Origin: Lelliottia jeotgali
Lineage (GTDB): Bacteria > Pseudomonadota > Gammaproteobacteria > Enterobacterales > Enterobacteriaceae
Length of the DNA stretch: 64,000 nt
Assembly: GCA_002271215.1 (NCBI GenBank)
Contig: CP018628.1
Span: 3,720,001-3,784,000 of the forward strand
Direction: 5' to 3'
The notes below the pieces were generated by a model. The model saw only the letters and a list, made by a program, of their open reading frames with translations, made no database searches and was not told where the DNA came from. This document shows positions 46,681 to 56,577 of the stretch, one piece after another (positions within the stretch are counted from its first letter, which is position 1; each line of letters begins with the position of its first letter). A program made the translations under genes and the position numbers.

Positions 46681-46777
46681 TGTCCGGTGGCGCTGCGCTT
46701 ACCGGGCCTACGTTCGTGGACGCTGGATGAACGTTCGGTGGTTTTGTAGGCCGGGTAAGGCGAAGCCGCCACCCGGC
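46681..46777. repeat. Two REP palindromes between ygiQ and ftsP
   Basis: REP copies at 46681-46711 and, inverted, 46746-46777. Confidence 0.85.
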
Positions 46778-46790
46778 GTATTGATGCAGG

Positions 46791-48203
46791 TTATACCAGC
46801 GGATTCACCAGCAGTTGCCCCACCGAACCGCGATCCGCCATCTCCAGCGTCTGGCTATGGAACAGGAACGGGAAGTGCGGCCACGAAGGCTGTCCGTAAT
46901 AGACCAGCAGTTCCACCTGCCCATCGACCCAGACCGTGTCTTTCCAGCCCCGGTCTTCCGGGAACGGCATCGCGCCGTTCACGTTGCGAATCAGGAAACT
47001 CACCCCTTCGATGTGGAACGCCTGCGGCATTTCCGCGCGAACGGTCCAGCGTTCCCAGGTGCCCTGCTGGGCGGTGATATCAATGCGATTCACGTCCCAC
47101 AGCACGCCATTGATGCCCGGATCGTCGCCGAGGCTGATATCGCGGCTGCGTACCGGCGTCCCACTCAAGATCTCTTCCGGCAGCAAGCGCATCGGCAGGC
47201 TGTCCGTCACCAGCGGCAACAGGCCCGTTGGACGCAGCGTAAGCACCAGCGTAGAAACCAGAATGCTTGATGGCTCGAAGAAGCCACGAATACGGTCAAC
47301 GATACTTGCCGCCTCGCCGCAGGTCACTGACACTTCATCCCCGTTGGTCATATCCACGAGAATTTCGCGCCGTTCGCCCGGTGCCAGCGCCAGTTGTTTA
47401 ACGGATACCGGCGCAGGCAAAAAGCCCTGATCGCCAGAAATCACGTGCAACGGGCGGCCATCGCTCATTTGCAGCTGATAGCGCCTGGAGTTGGACGCAT
47501 TCAACAAACGCAGACGCACCCAGCCGCGAGACACTTCGACGTACGGACTTTGCGCGCCATTGACCATCAGAGAATCGCCAACAAAGCCGCCGCTGCCCGG
47601 CTCGTTATACTCAGGCGTTCCGAAGTTATCGAGACGTTTGTCCTGAATAATGACAGGGAAATCATCAACGCCGTAATGGTTTGGGATCGGCAGCGATTTA
47701 CTCACCTCATCTTCCACCAGCCACATACCCGCGAGGCCGTTATAGACCTGCTGCGCGGTGCGGTTTGGCGTATTGGCGTGATACCACAGGGTGGCAGCGC
47801 TTTGGCGAATCGGCAGAACCGGCGCCCAGTCGGCGCTCGGCGTCATCATGCGCGCCGCGCCGCCCATCAGCGGGCCAGGAACCTGCAATCCACTGACGGT
47901 CATGGCGACATTTTCAGTCAAGCGGTTACTGTAAATCAGCTTAACGTCATCCCCGCTCCAGACGCGGATGGTTGGCCCAAGATAGCGGCCATTGACGCCC
48001 CAAACCGATGCGCGTGTACCCTGAGTAAAGGACCAGTGTGAGCGTTGCATGGTCAGGAAAAGCGGTTGCCCGCGGCGGGATTCCAGTAACGGCGGAATGG
48101 GCAGCGGCTGCTGCTGCCCGGCGGCGTTGGCTGTCAGCGGAACCGCGCCAGCACAAAGGGCGATTCCCGAAGCCTGAATAAACTGACGCCGACTGAGTGA
48201 CAT
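46791..48203 (-). CDS. ftsP: Cell-division protein FtsP (SufI)
   Basis: 470 residues. Tat signal SRRQFIQASG (about 4-27), then three cupredoxin domains of multicopper-oxidase type, but the copper-ligand HxH motifs are missing, as in E. coli SufI. Stabilises the divisome under stress and is a model Tat substrate. GGAG lies before the ATG; 58 bases after the plsC stop, probably one operon with parC and plsC. Confidence 0.97.
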   Translation of the reverse strand: MSLSRRQFIQASGIALCAGAVPLTANAAGQQQPLPIPPLLESRRGQPLFLTMQRSHWSFTQGTRASVWGVNGRYLGPTIRVWSGDDVKLIYSNRLTENVAMTVSGLQVPGPLMGGAARMMTPSADWAPVLPIRQSAATLWYHANTPNRTAQQVYNGLAGMWLVEDEVSKSLPIPNHYGVDDFPVIIQDKRLDNFGTPEYNEPGSGGFVGDSLMVNGAQSPYVEVSRGWVRLRLLNASNSRRYQLQMSDGRPLHVISGDQGFLPAPVSVKQLALAPGERREILVDMTNGDEVSVTCGEAASIVDRIRGFFEPSSILVSTLVLTLRPTGLLPLVTDSLPMRLLPEEILSGTPVRSRDISLGDDPGINGVLWDVNRIDITAQQGTWERWTVRAEMPQAFHIEGVSFLIRNVNGAMPFPEDRGWKDTVWVDGQVELLVYYGQPSWPHFPFLFHSQTLEMADRGSVGQLLVNPLV

Positions 48204-48261
48204 ATTTGCTCCATGTAAAACGACGATAAAACCTGGGAATTCATTTCCCTGTAACTCCGGC

Positions 48262-48999
48262 TTAAATTTTACCGGAGGCTTCTCTCTCTGCGACTTCTTT
48301 GTCGAGCATTTCGATTTGACGCGCCATCAGCTCACGGCAATGGGCAGCCAGTTCACGAACCTGGTCTTTACCGTATTTGCTGGTATCTACTGGCGGCAGC
48401 ATTTCGACGATCACCAGCCCGTTTTTCAGACGGTTAAGGTTAATTTTATTCGAAGTATTGGAAACACACACAGGAATAATCGGAACACCTGCTGCAATTG
48501 CGGCGTGAAACGCGCCAGTTTTAAATGGCAGCAGGCCACGACCACGGCTGCGCGTCCCTTCCGGGAACATCCAGATAGAGATTTTGCGTTTCTTAAAATG
48601 ATTTACTACTTCAGCGATGGTGCTATGGGCTTTAGCGCGATTATTACGATCGATAAGCAAGTTACCGGTGAGCCAGTACAGCAGACCGAAGAACGGAATC
48701 CACAGCAGGCTTTTTTTACCGACCGTCACCGTTGGCGGCAGCACGATATTCGCAGCGGTGACCATATCGTAATTATTCTGATGATTGGCGATATAGATGG
48801 CGTTGCCAAAGTTCTCTGCACCTTCAGGCAAACGCCTTTCGACCTTCAGGCCATACAGCGGTGCCAGTCGGCCAAACATGCGGCCAAAAGTGGAAACATG
48901 CTTCGGATTACGCGGGCTGAACAGGCAGTAAATGCAGCCGAATACGCAGACCAGAATGCAGTAAATAACGGTAAGAATTGAACGAACAATGAATAGCAT
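48262..48999 (-). CDS. plsC: 1-acyl-sn-glycerol-3-phosphate acyltransferase
   Basis: 245 residues from ATG 48999 (GAGG five bases upstream; same start and length as E. coli PlsC; the open frame extends ten codons further). Membrane segment at the N-terminus, catalytic His73-x4-Asp78 (NHQNNYD) and substrate motif FPEGTR at 145-150. Converts lysophosphatidate to phosphatidate, an essential step in phospholipid synthesis. Confidence 0.98.
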   Translation of the reverse strand: MLFIVRSILTVIYCILVCVFGCIYCLFSPRNPKHVSTFGRMFGRLAPLYGLKVERRLPEGAENFGNAIYIANHQNNYDMVTAANIVLPPTVTVGKKSLLWIPFFGLLYWLTGNLLIDRNNRAKAHSTIAEVVNHFKKRKISIWMFPEGTRSRGRGLLPFKTGAFHAAIAAGVPIIPVCVSNTSNKINLNRLKNGLVIVEMLPPVDTSKYGKDQVRELAAHCRELMARQIEMLDKEVAEREASGKI

Positions 49000-49091
49000 A
49001 GCGACCTCAGAAGCCCTAACAGCTGACAATTATATACTCCAATGTCAGTCAGGTAAGGACTTTATATAAAGACGGAAAATATTTTGCGAGA

Positions 49092-49114
49092 ACCCCCTCC
49101 TGAATGGAGGGGGT
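49092..49114 (-). terminator. GC-rich hairpin after parC
   Basis: ACCCCCTCC / GGAGGGGGT with a short loop, ten bases beyond the parC stop. Followed by TTCTC rather than a long T run, so termination may be partial. Confidence 0.5.
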
Positions 49115-49123
49115 GAGGCGACA

Positions 49124-51382
49124 TTACTCTTCGCTGTCGCCCGATTTCGCACGCAGTGGAGAGTCAATTTCCACGCGATCAATACGCTGCAGACCGCGCA
49201 TCAGCGAGCCGCGACGACCGCGTTCGCCAACCACCTTCTGCAACTCTTCCGGACGCAGTTTGATCTTACGTTTGCCGACGTGAATGGTCAGCGTGCTTTG
49301 CGGCGGCAGAATGAAGAGATGCGCCAGCCCGTCTTCGCCTTTAGCGGCTTCTGCTGACGGGATATTGATGATCTTGTTGCCTTTGCCTTTCGACAGCTGC
49401 GGCAGATCGCTGACCGGGAACATCAGCATCCTTCCGGCGTGGGTAATCGCCAGCAGCATATCGCTTTCGTTCTCAATCACCAGCGGCGCCATCACGTGCG
49501 CGTTATCCGGCAGGCTGATCATCGCTTTACCCGCGCGGTTGCGGGCAATCAGATCGTTGAAGGTACAGATGAAACCGTACCCTGCATCGGAGGCCATCAG
49601 CAGTTTCTGCTCTTCGCCTTCCATCAGCATATGATCAACCGTCGCACCCGGTGGCAGCGTCAGCTTACCGGTGATCGGCTCGCCCTGCCCACGCGCCGAT
49701 GGCAGCGTAATCGGGTCAATCGCATAGCTGCGTCCGGTGGAGTCAATGAACACCACCGGCTGATTGCTCTTGCCTTTCACCGCTGATTTGAAGCTATCAC
49801 CGGCTTTGTAACTGAGGCCCGGCGCGTCAATATCGTGGCCTTTGGCACTACGCACCCAGCCGCTTTGCGACAGCACGATGGTCACCGGCTCTGATGGCAG
49901 CATGTCGTGCTCGTTCATCGCCTTGGCTTCTTCGCGCTCGTGCAGCGGCGAGCGACGGTCATCGCCAAACGCTTCGGCATCGGCCTGCAGCTCTTTCTTC
50001 AGCAGATTGCTCATCTTGCGTTCAGACGCCAGAATCGCCTGCAGCTGATCGCGCTCTTTCGCCAGCTCGTTCTGCTCGCCGCGAATCTTCACCTCTTCCA
50101 GTTTGGCAAGGTGGCGCAATTTCAGTTCAAGGATCGCTTCAGCCTGGGTTTCGCTGATGCCAAAACGCGACATCAGGGCTGGCTTCGGCTCGTCCTCAGC
50201 GCGAATAATCTCGATCACTTCATCGATATTGAGGAACGCCACCAGCAAACCTTCGAGGATATGCAGGCGCTTAAGGACTTTTTCCAGACGATAGTTCAGA
50301 CGGCGACGCACCGTATCACGACGGAACGCCAGCCACTCGGTCAGGATCTCCAGCAGGTTTTTCACCGACGGGCGACCATCCAGACCAATCATGTTCAGGT
50401 TAATGCGGTAGCTTTTTTCCAGATCGGTGGTGATGAACAGGTGGCTCATCACCTGGTCCATATCCACGCGGTTAGAACGTGGCACGATCACCAGACGCGT
50501 CGGGTTTTCGTGGTCTGATTCGTCGCGCAGGTCGTCAACCATCGGCAGCTTTTTATTGCGCATCTGGGCGGCGATCTGCTCCAGCACTTTGGCACCGGAC
50601 ACCTGGTGTGGCAGCGCGGTGATCACCACGGCGCCGTCTTCTTTGGTCCACACTGCGCGCATACGCACGGAGCCGCGACCGTTCTGGTAGATTTTGCGGA
50701 TTTCGGCGCGGGAGGTGATGATCTCCGCTTCGGTCGGATAGTCCGGCCCCTGCACGATATCCAGCAGTTCATCCAGCGTGGTTTTCGGCTGTTCAATCAG
50801 GGTGATAGCGGCTTTTGCGACTTCGCGCAGGTTGTGCGGAGGAATATCCGTCGCCATGCCCACGGCAATACCTGTGGTGCCGTTCAGTAAAATATTCGGC
50901 AGACGGGCAGGCAGCATTTTCGGCTCCTGCATGGTGCCGTCGAAGTTTGGCACCCAGTCCACCGTGCCCTGGCCGAGTTCGCCGAGCAGCAGTTCTGCAT
51001 ATTTAGACAAGCGGGATTCGGTATAACGCATCGCCGCAAAGGATTTCGGATCGTCCGGCGCACCCCAGTTTCCCTGGCCATCGACCAGCGGATAACGGTA
51101 GGAGAACGGCTGTGCCATCAATACCATTGCTTCGTAGCAGGCGCTGTCGCCGTGCGGATGGTATTTACCGAGCACGTCACCGACGGTACGGGCGGATTTT
51201 TTGAATTTAGCGCTGGCGCTCAGCCCCAGCTCAGACATCGCGTAAACGATGCGACGCTGAACGGGTTTCAGGCCATCACCGATAAACGGCAGTGCCCTGT
51301 CCATGATGACGTACATGGAATAGTTCAGATAGGCGTTTTCAGTGAATTCATGTAGCGCGAGGCGCTCTGCCATATCGCTCAT
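49124..51382 (-). CDS. parC: DNA topoisomerase IV subunit A
   Basis: 752 residues, E. coli length. Catalytic Tyr120 in [11 protein letters not shown]; the quinolone-determining region is wild type at Ser80 and Glu84 ([12 protein letters not shown]). C-terminal beta-pinwheel blades are present. With ParE it decatenates daughter chromosomes. GAGGA lies before the ATG. plsC and ftsP follow downstream on the same strand. Confidence 0.98.
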   Translation of the reverse strand: MSDMAERLALHEFTENAYLNYSMYVIMDRALPFIGDGLKPVQRRIVYAMSELGLSASAKFKKSARTVGDVLGKYHPHGDSACYEAMVLMAQPFSYRYPLVDGQGNWGAPDDPKSFAAMRYTESRLSKYAELLLGELGQGTVDWVPNFDGTMQEPKMLPARLPNILLNGTTGIAVGMATDIPPHNLREVAKAAITLIEQPKTTLDELLDIVQGPDYPTEAEIITSRAEIRKIYQNGRGSVRMRAVWTKEDGAVVITALPHQVSGAKVLEQIAAQMRNKKLPMVDDLRDESDHENPTRLVIVPRSNRVDMDQVMSHLFITTDLEKSYRINLNMIGLDGRPSVKNLLEILTEWLAFRRDTVRRRLNYRLEKVLKRLHILEGLLVAFLNIDEVIEIIRAEDEPKPALMSRFGISETQAEAILELKLRHLAKLEEVKIRGEQNELAKERDQLQAILASERKMSNLLKKELQADAEAFGDDRRSPLHEREEAKAMNEHDMLPSEPVTIVLSQSGWVRSAKGHDIDAPGLSYKAGDSFKSAVKGKSNQPVVFIDSTGRSYAIDPITLPSARGQGEPITGKLTLPPGATVDHMLMEGEEQKLLMASDAGYGFICTFNDLIARNRAGKAMISLPDNAHVMAPLVIENESDMLLAITHAGRMLMFPVSDLPQLSKGKGNKIINIPSAEAAKGEDGLAHLFILPPQSTLTIHVGKRKIKLRPEELQKVVGERGRRGSLMRGLQRIDRVEIDSPLRAKSGDSEE

Positions 51383-51470
51383 TAAATGTCATTCCTCAAC
51401 TCAGAAACCTGTGGGTTTCAGGCAATATTGCCGCAGATACTACCCTATCTGACGAGTTGAGTCACAAAGA

Positions 51471-51496
51471 AAAAGGGCCGTAGAATCGGCCCTTTT
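51471..51496. terminator. Terminator of ygiW
   Basis: AAAAGGGCCG / CGGCCCTTTT stem around a 6-base loop, with T residues following on the minus strand, five bases beyond the ygiW stop. Confidence 0.85.
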
Positions 51497-51501
51497 CGAC
51501 A

Positions 51502-51903
51502 TTATTTGTCCAGTTTGAAGACCTGTTTCACGTCGATTTCAAACTCGTTCCACTCTTTATCGACCTTACCCTGAATCTCGACCTTATCCTGCGGGGTGAT
51601 GGTCTGTCCGTTCCAGCGTTTGTGGTCAATTTCCACATTCACCGTACCGGTGGTATCGCGGAACAGGTAGCGGTCGTCAGACAGGCGCTCGATGATGTTC
51701 CCGCGCAGTTTGACCCAGCTATCGTCCTTCTGATCTTTCACTTTTGCCGCCGTGGTGAGGTTGGCGTCATTATCCACAAAACCGCCCTGCTGCGTTTGGG
51801 TTTGCGCCGGGGTGGCGGACGGACCGCTGAATCCCCCCTGTGCTGCAAATACCGGGGCTGTGGTCATCATCATGATTGCCGTAATGGCTGCGAATTTTTT
51901 CAT
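51502..51903 (-). CDS. ygiW: Periplasmic stress protein YgiW (BOF family)
   Basis: 133 residues from ATG 51903 (GGGAGAG upstream; a 12-codon upstream extension lacks a signal). Signal peptide ends PVFAAQG; the remainder is a single OB/BOF-type domain (about 50-133; KLRGNIIERLSDDRYLFRD). E. coli YgiW is linked to peroxide and cadmium tolerance and may bind cationic ligands. Divergent from qseBC, which often co-respond. Confidence 0.95.
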   Translation of the reverse strand: MKKFAAITAIMMMTTAPVFAAQGGFSGPSATPAQTQTQQGGFVDNDANLTTAAKVKDQKDDSWVKLRGNIIERLSDDRYLFRDTTGTVNVEIDHKRWNGQTITPQDKVEIQGKVDKEWNEFEIDVKQVFKLDK

Positions 51904-51953
51904 CGTTTTCTCTCCCTTTAATGTGGTGTTGAACTCCATTAAACAGGGTAAAC

Positions 51954-51970
51954 CTTAACGACTTCTTAAG
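51954..51970. promoter_or_regulatory. Candidate QseB/PmrA-type box
   Basis: CTTAA-N6-CTTAAG direct repeat in the gap between ygiW and qseB, the half-site pattern known for QseB and PmrA. It could control either gene or both. Confidence 0.65.
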
Positions 51971-51988
51971 GGGAAAATATAAATTTTA

Positions 51989-52002
51989 ATGCTGTACAGC
52001 AT
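51989..52002. promoter_or_regulatory. 14-bp perfect palindrome upstream of qseB
   Basis: ATGCTGTACAGCAT is fully self-complementary and lies 50 bases before the qseB start. It may be an operator; no regulator is assigned. Confidence 0.35.
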
Positions 52003-52052
52003 GATGTCACAGAGGGTTTACTGCACTTATCTCGCAGCATCAAGGAGGGAAC

Positions 52053-52712
52053 ATGCGCATTTTACTGGTAGAAGACGACAGGATGATTGGCGACGGCATC
52101 AAAGCGGGCCTCAGCAAAATGGGCTTTAGCGTTGACTGGTTTACCGACGGCGGTACCGGGAAAGCCGCGCTCTATACCGCCCCTTTCGATGCGGTTGTGC
52201 TCGACCTCACGTTGCCGGGGATGGATGGTCTGGAAATTTTGCGCGAATGGCGCGAAAACGGACGCAGCGAACCGGTGCTGATCCTCACCGCGCGCGATGC
52301 CCTCGATCAACGCGTCGAAGGTTTGCGTCTCGGTGCGGATGACTATCTGTGCAAACCTTTTGCTCTGGTCGAAGTGGCGGCACGGCTTGAAGCGTTGGTC
52401 CGTCGCACGCACGGCATGGCCCGCAGCGAGTTACGCCACGGCAATGTGACGCTGGACCCGGTCAGCCTGGTCGCCACATTGAATGGCGAAACGCTGCCTC
52501 TCAAGCCAAAAGAGTTCGCCCTGCTGGAGCTGCTGATGCGTAACGCGGGCCGCGTTTTGCCGCGCAAACTGATCGAAGAAAAACTCTACACCTGGGACGA
52601 CGACGTCTCCAGCAATGCCGTCGAAGTCCACGTCCACCATTTACGCCGCAAGCTCGGCAGCCATTTTATCCGCACCGTGCACGGCATCGGTTATACCCTG
52701 GGTGATGCATGA
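52053..52712 (+). CDS. qseB: Response regulator QseB
   Basis: 219 residues, OmpR/PhoB type. Receiver with acidic pair EDD at 7-9, phosphorylation Asp51 and Lys in CKPFA; winged-helix DNA-binding domain (about 125-218; [21 protein letters not shown]). AAGGAGGGAAC precedes the ATG. Partner of QseC, reported to sense adrenergic signals and quorum signals and to cross-talk with PmrAB. Confidence 0.97.
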   Translation: MRILLVEDDRMIGDGIKAGLSKMGFSVDWFTDGGTGKAALYTAPFDAVVLDLTLPGMDGLEILREWRENGRSEPVLILTARDALDQRVEGLRLGADDYLCKPFALVEVAARLEALVRRTHGMARSELRHGNVTLDPVSLVATLNGETLPLKPKEFALLELLMRNAGRVLPRKLIEEKLYTWDDDVSSNAVEVHVHHLRRKLGSHFIRTVHGIGYTLGDA

Positions 52713-54058
52713 AACTGACTCAACGCCTTAGCCTGAAGCTGCGTCTGACGCTGCTTTTCCTCGTGCTGTCCGTCGGCGCCTGGCTGGCGGCAAGCCTCGT
52801 CGCCTGGCAGCAAACGACCCACAAGCTCGATAAGTTGTTCGACACTCAGCAGATGCTGTTTGCCAAACGGCTGATGACGATGGATCTCAACGAGCTCAAC
52901 GCACCGGTGCGAATGGCCGACGTGCCCAAAAAAGCCAAACACGGGCATCTGGATGACGATGCGCTGGCTTTTGCCATCTACTCCGCCGACGGGAAAATGC
53001 TGCTCAACGACGGCGAAAATGGCCGTGATATTCCGTATCACTATCGCCGCGATGGTTTTGATAACGGCCGCATAAAAGACGATAACGACGAGTGGCGCTT
53101 TCTGTGGCTGAGCGCGCCGAATGGCAAATACCGGATTGTGGTCGGCCAGGAGTGGGAATACCGCCAGGAGATGGCGCTGGATATTGTGACCTCTCAGCTC
53201 ACTCCGTGGCTGGTCGCTCTTCCGCTGATGCTGCTGTTGCTGATCGTGTTACTCGCCCGCGAACTGCGCCCGCTGAAAAACCTCGCGCTGGCGTTACGAC
53301 AGCGTTCGCCTGACGCGACTGACCGGCTTGGAACTGAAGGACTACCGACGGAAGTGCGCCCATTGCTCGACGCCCTGAACCATCTTTTCGAACGCACTCA
53401 GGAGATGATGACGCGCGAGCGACGCTTTACCTCGGATGCCGCCCATGAGCTGCGCAGTCCACTGGCGGCCCTGAAAGTGCAGACCGACGTGGCACAGCTG
53501 TCGATGGACGATCCACAGGCGCAGGAAAAAGCGCTCAAACAATTACACGCTGGCATCGATCGCGCCTCGCGGCTGGTGGATCAGCTTCTAACGTTGTCGC
53601 GGCTCGATTCGCTGGAAAATCTCGATGATATTGAGCCCATTAATCTCGCCGATTTGCTGCAATCGGCGGTGATGGATATTTACCACCCGGCGCAGCAGGC
53701 GGGCATCGAACTGCGCCTGAACATCAACGCGCCGCAGGTTGTGCGTTCCGGTCAGCCGCTTTTACTGAGCCTGCTGGTGCGCAACCTGCTGGATAATGCC
53801 GTGCGCTACAGCCCGCACGGCAGCCAGGTGGATGTCACCCTGGATGCGCAGAGTTTTACCGTACGCGACAACGGACCGGGAATTTCTGCCGCTGATTTGG
53901 CGCGGATCGGCGAGCGTTTTTATCGTCCGCCGGGCCAGGAACAGACCGGTAGCGGACTGGGGTTGTCGATCGTCCAACGCATCGCAACGCTGCACAGAAT
54001 GCGGTTAACGCTTACGAATGCGCACGAAGGCGGGTTTGAAGCGAAGGTGAGTTGGTAG
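52709..54058 (+). CDS. qseC: Sensor histidine kinase QseC
   Basis: 449 residues, starts in an ATGA overlap with qseB. Two membrane helices (about 13-35 and 165-184) flank a periplasmic sensor with the EYRQE motif near the second helix; HAMP-type linker, dimerisation domain with His246 ([10 protein letters not shown]), and the ATP-binding domain ([26 protein letters not shown]). Phosphorylates QseB. Confidence 0.97.
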   Translation: MKLTQRLSLKLRLTLLFLVLSVGAWLAASLVAWQQTTHKLDKLFDTQQMLFAKRLMTMDLNELNAPVRMADVPKKAKHGHLDDDALAFAIYSADGKMLLNDGENGRDIPYHYRRDGFDNGRIKDDNDEWRFLWLSAPNGKYRIVVGQEWEYRQEMALDIVTSQLTPWLVALPLMLLLLIVLLARELRPLKNLALALRQRSPDATDRLGTEGLPTEVRPLLDALNHLFERTQEMMTRERRFTSDAAHELRSPLAALKVQTDVAQLSMDDPQAQEKALKQLHAGIDRASRLVDQLLTLSRLDSLENLDDIEPINLADLLQSAVMDIYHPAQQAGIELRLNINAPQVVRSGQPLLLSLLVRNLLDNAVRYSPHGSQVDVTLDAQSFTVRDNGPGISAADLARIGERFYRPPGQEQTGSGLGLSIVQRIATLHRMRLTLTNAHEGGFEAKVSW

Positions 54059-54164
54059 TTCGATTATTGCCCTATGAGCAAAAGACTTTGCACATTTTGC
54101 TTATTTTTCCGCACCGTTATTACGGGTAACATGACGGCCAAACTCGCCAGTCTGAGGACAAATA

Positions 54165-54746
54165 ATGAGCAACATTCTGATTATCAACGGTGCGAAAAAA
54201 TTCGCCCACTCCAATGGTCAACTGAATGACACCCTGACCGAGGTCGCGGATGGTTTCCTGCGCGACGCCGGGCATGATGTTAAGGTTGTGCGTGCCGATA
54301 GCGATTACGACATTCAGGCTGAAGTGCAGAACTTCCTGTGGGCCGACGTGATTGTCTGGCAGATGCCAGGCTGGTGGATGGGCGCACCGTGGACCGTCAA
54401 AAAGTACATGGATGATGTCTTCACCGAAGGTCACGGTTCACTGTACGCCAGCGATGGCCGCACCCGTTCCGACGCCTCCAAAAAGTACGGTTCCGGCGGT
54501 CTGCTGCACGGCAAAAAATACATGCTGTCACTGACCTGGAACGCCCCGCTGGATGCCTTCACCGATGAAGATCAGTTCTTCCACGGCGTGGGTGTAGACG
54601 GTGCTTATCTGCCGTTCCACAAAGCCAACCAGTTCCTGGCGCTGGAGCCATTGCCGACCTTCATCGTCAACGACGTGATTAAAATGCCGGACGTGCCGCG
54701 CTATATCGCAGAATATCGCAAGCATCTGGCTGAGTTTTTTGCTTAA
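54165..54746 (+). CDS. mdaB: NADPH:quinone oxidoreductase MdaB
   Basis: 193 residues, flavodoxin-like fold of the NQO/WrbA-like class, E. coli length. Motifs WQMPGWWMGAP and KKYMLSLTWNAP fit MdaB. Two-electron reduction of quinones in the cytoplasm, protecting from redox cycling. GAGG lies before the ATG. An ERIC element separates it from ygiN, its usual partner. Confidence 0.97.
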   Translation: MSNILIINGAKKFAHSNGQLNDTLTEVADGFLRDAGHDVKVVRADSDYDIQAEVQNFLWADVIVWQMPGWWMGAPWTVKKYMDDVFTEGHGSLYASDGRTRSDASKKYGSGGLLHGKKYMLSLTWNAPLDAFTDEDQFFHGVGVDGAYLPFHKANQFLALEPLPTFIVNDVIKMPDVPRYIAEYRKHLAEFFA

Positions 54747-54762
54747 CTGGTAATTCAAAATT

Positions 54763-54887
<125 letters not shown>

Positions 54888-54900
54888 GAAGGAGTTAACC

Positions 54901-55215
54901 ATGCTTACTGTCATTGCTGAAATCCGTACGCGTCCAGGCCAACATCACCGTCAGGCGGTGCTGGATGAATTTGCGAAGATTATCCCGACCGTGCTGCAAG
55001 AAGAAGGCTGCCACGGCTATGCGCCTATGGTCGACACCGCCGCTGGCGTGAGCTTCCAGACCACCGCACCCGATTCGATCATCATGGTTGAACTGTGGGA
55101 AACCGTGGCACACCTGGAAGCGCATCTGCAAACTCCGCACATGAAAGCGTGGAGTGAAGCGGTGAAAGGGAACGTTCTGGAAACGCATATCCGTATTCTG
55201 GAGCAAGGGGTTTAA
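54901..55215 (+). CDS. ygiN: Quinol monooxygenase YgiN
   Basis: 104 residues, ABM (antibiotic biosynthesis monooxygenase) ferredoxin-like fold, E. coli length. Works with MdaB in a quinone redox cycle. AGAAGGAG lies before the ATG. Confidence 0.97.
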   Translation: MLTVIAEIRTRPGQHHRQAVLDEFAKIIPTVLQEEGCHGYAPMVDTAAGVSFQTTAPDSIIMVELWETVAHLEAHLQTPHMKAWSEAVKGNVLETHIRILEQGV

Positions 55216-55229
55216 GTTTCGTGGACTTT

Positions 55230-55355
55230 GCCGGGTGGCACTGCGTTTACCCGGCCTACAAAACCCAACCCTGACCCGTAGGCCCGGTAAGCGAAGCGCC
55301 ACCGGGCAACACAGACCGCACATGTGTAGGCCCGGTAAGCGCAGCGCCACCGGGC
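55230..55355. repeat. Three REP palindromes between ygiN and the GH88 gene
   Basis: REP copies at 55230-55259, 55278-55307 and 55326-55355 lie between convergent genes, the last six bases before the GH88 stop codon. Confidence 0.9.
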
Positions 55356-55361
55356 TTTTTA

Positions 55362-56549
55362 TTACCAGTACAACTTCCAGCTCTGCGTAAACCGTACCAG
55401 CGCCTCAACGTAGAAATAATCCCCCCAGCTGGCACACTCATCCACCCCTTTATTGCTCGCCAGATGGTAAACCGAGTGCTTCAGCAGCCCGTTGCCCTTC
55501 TCCTCTTTGCCCATCAGATAGTGGCGGGTCAACGACGACATCATCCCTTTCGCCCACTCCAGATAACGCTCGCGATCCGGATCGGTCACCGGCAGGTGCT
55601 TCACCAGTTCCAGCAAACCGCACACTGCAATCGCCGCTGACGACGAATCGCGCAGCGCATCGGTGCCCACCAGCGCCAAATCCCAGTGGCAGACATAATC
55701 CTCAGGCAGACGGTTGAGGAAGTAGTTCGCCAGCCGTTTCGACAGGGCAATCATCGTCTCGTCACCGGTGTAGATGTAGCTCAGCAGAAAACCGTAAATC
55801 CCCCACGCCTGGCCGCGCGACCAGCATGAGTCGTCCGCATAACCCTGCTGCGTATTGCCGTAGCGCGGCGCGCCGGTTTTCACGTCCATGTAGTAAGTAT
55901 GGAACGTCGAGGCATCCTCACGAATTAGATAGGTCGCCGCCTGCATCACGTGCGCTTTAGCCGCCTCAGCAAAGCGCGGATCGCCAGTCTGCTCCGTTGC
56001 CCAGTAGAGCAGCGGCAGGTTCATGTTGCAGTCGATGATCATCCGCCCGGCCTGTTCCGGGTCAGAAAGATCGCCCCACGCCTGAATGATTTTCGCCTTC
56101 TCATGGAAGCGTTCCAGTAAGGCTTCAGCGGCCAGCAGCGAGAAACCGCGCGCTTCACGGTTGCCGGTCAGACGCCAGGCCGCCACGCACGACAGGGTAT
56201 ACAGAAAGCCCAAATCGTGAGTATTGGTGTCGTTGCGCCCGGCGATGCGCAGGCCAAACGAGCGCACATTTTTCTCGGCAAGCTGGCGGAATTTTTCGTC
56301 GCCGCTCATCTCCCACGCCAGCCACAGCTGCCCGGTCCAGAAGCTGGTGGTCCACTCGACGTTGTCCGTCAGCGGGTAGAACCCATCCTCACAGGTTTCC
56401 GCCGGGAATTTTTCACCGAACTCCGTTAAATGACGGCTAATCAGTTCGAGGACATGATCCCGCGCCGAGCTTAATTCATCCCTGAACGCACGCGCATCAA
56501 CGGGTACAGGAATATCGGACAGGCGTTCCTCTGCGATACGATTTAACAT
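55362..56549 (-). CDS. GH88 unsaturated glucuronyl hydrolase
   Basis: 395 residues, an alpha/alpha-barrel glycoside hydrolase of family GH88. Catalytic Asp candidates Asp112 (NTHDLGFLY) and Asp173 (IIDCNMNLPLL), and the family segment SRGQAWGIYG (about 244-253). Splits unsaturated uronic residues from disaccharides made by polysaccharide lyases (such as those from hyaluronan or chondroitin). No signal peptide, so it acts in the cytoplasm on imported sugars. AAGGA precedes the ATG. Confidence 0.85.
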   Translation of the reverse strand: MLNRIAEERLSDIPVPVDARAFRDELSSARDHVLELISRHLTEFGEKFPAETCEDGFYPLTDNVEWTTSFWTGQLWLAWEMSGDEKFRQLAEKNVRSFGLRIAGRNDTNTHDLGFLYTLSCVAAWRLTGNREARGFSLLAAEALLERFHEKAKIIQAWGDLSDPEQAGRMIIDCNMNLPLLYWATEQTGDPRFAEAAKAHVMQAATYLIREDASTFHTYYMDVKTGAPRYGNTQQGYADDSCWSRGQAWGIYGFLLSYIYTGDETMIALSKRLANYFLNRLPEDYVCHWDLALVGTDALRDSSSAAIAVCGLLELVKHLPVTDPDRERYLEWAKGMMSSLTRHYLMGKEEKGNGLLKHSVYHLASNKGVDECASWGDYFYVEALVRFTQSWKLYW

Positions 56550-56577
56550 ATTTCGGTTCCTTCTTTGACATCAAAAA

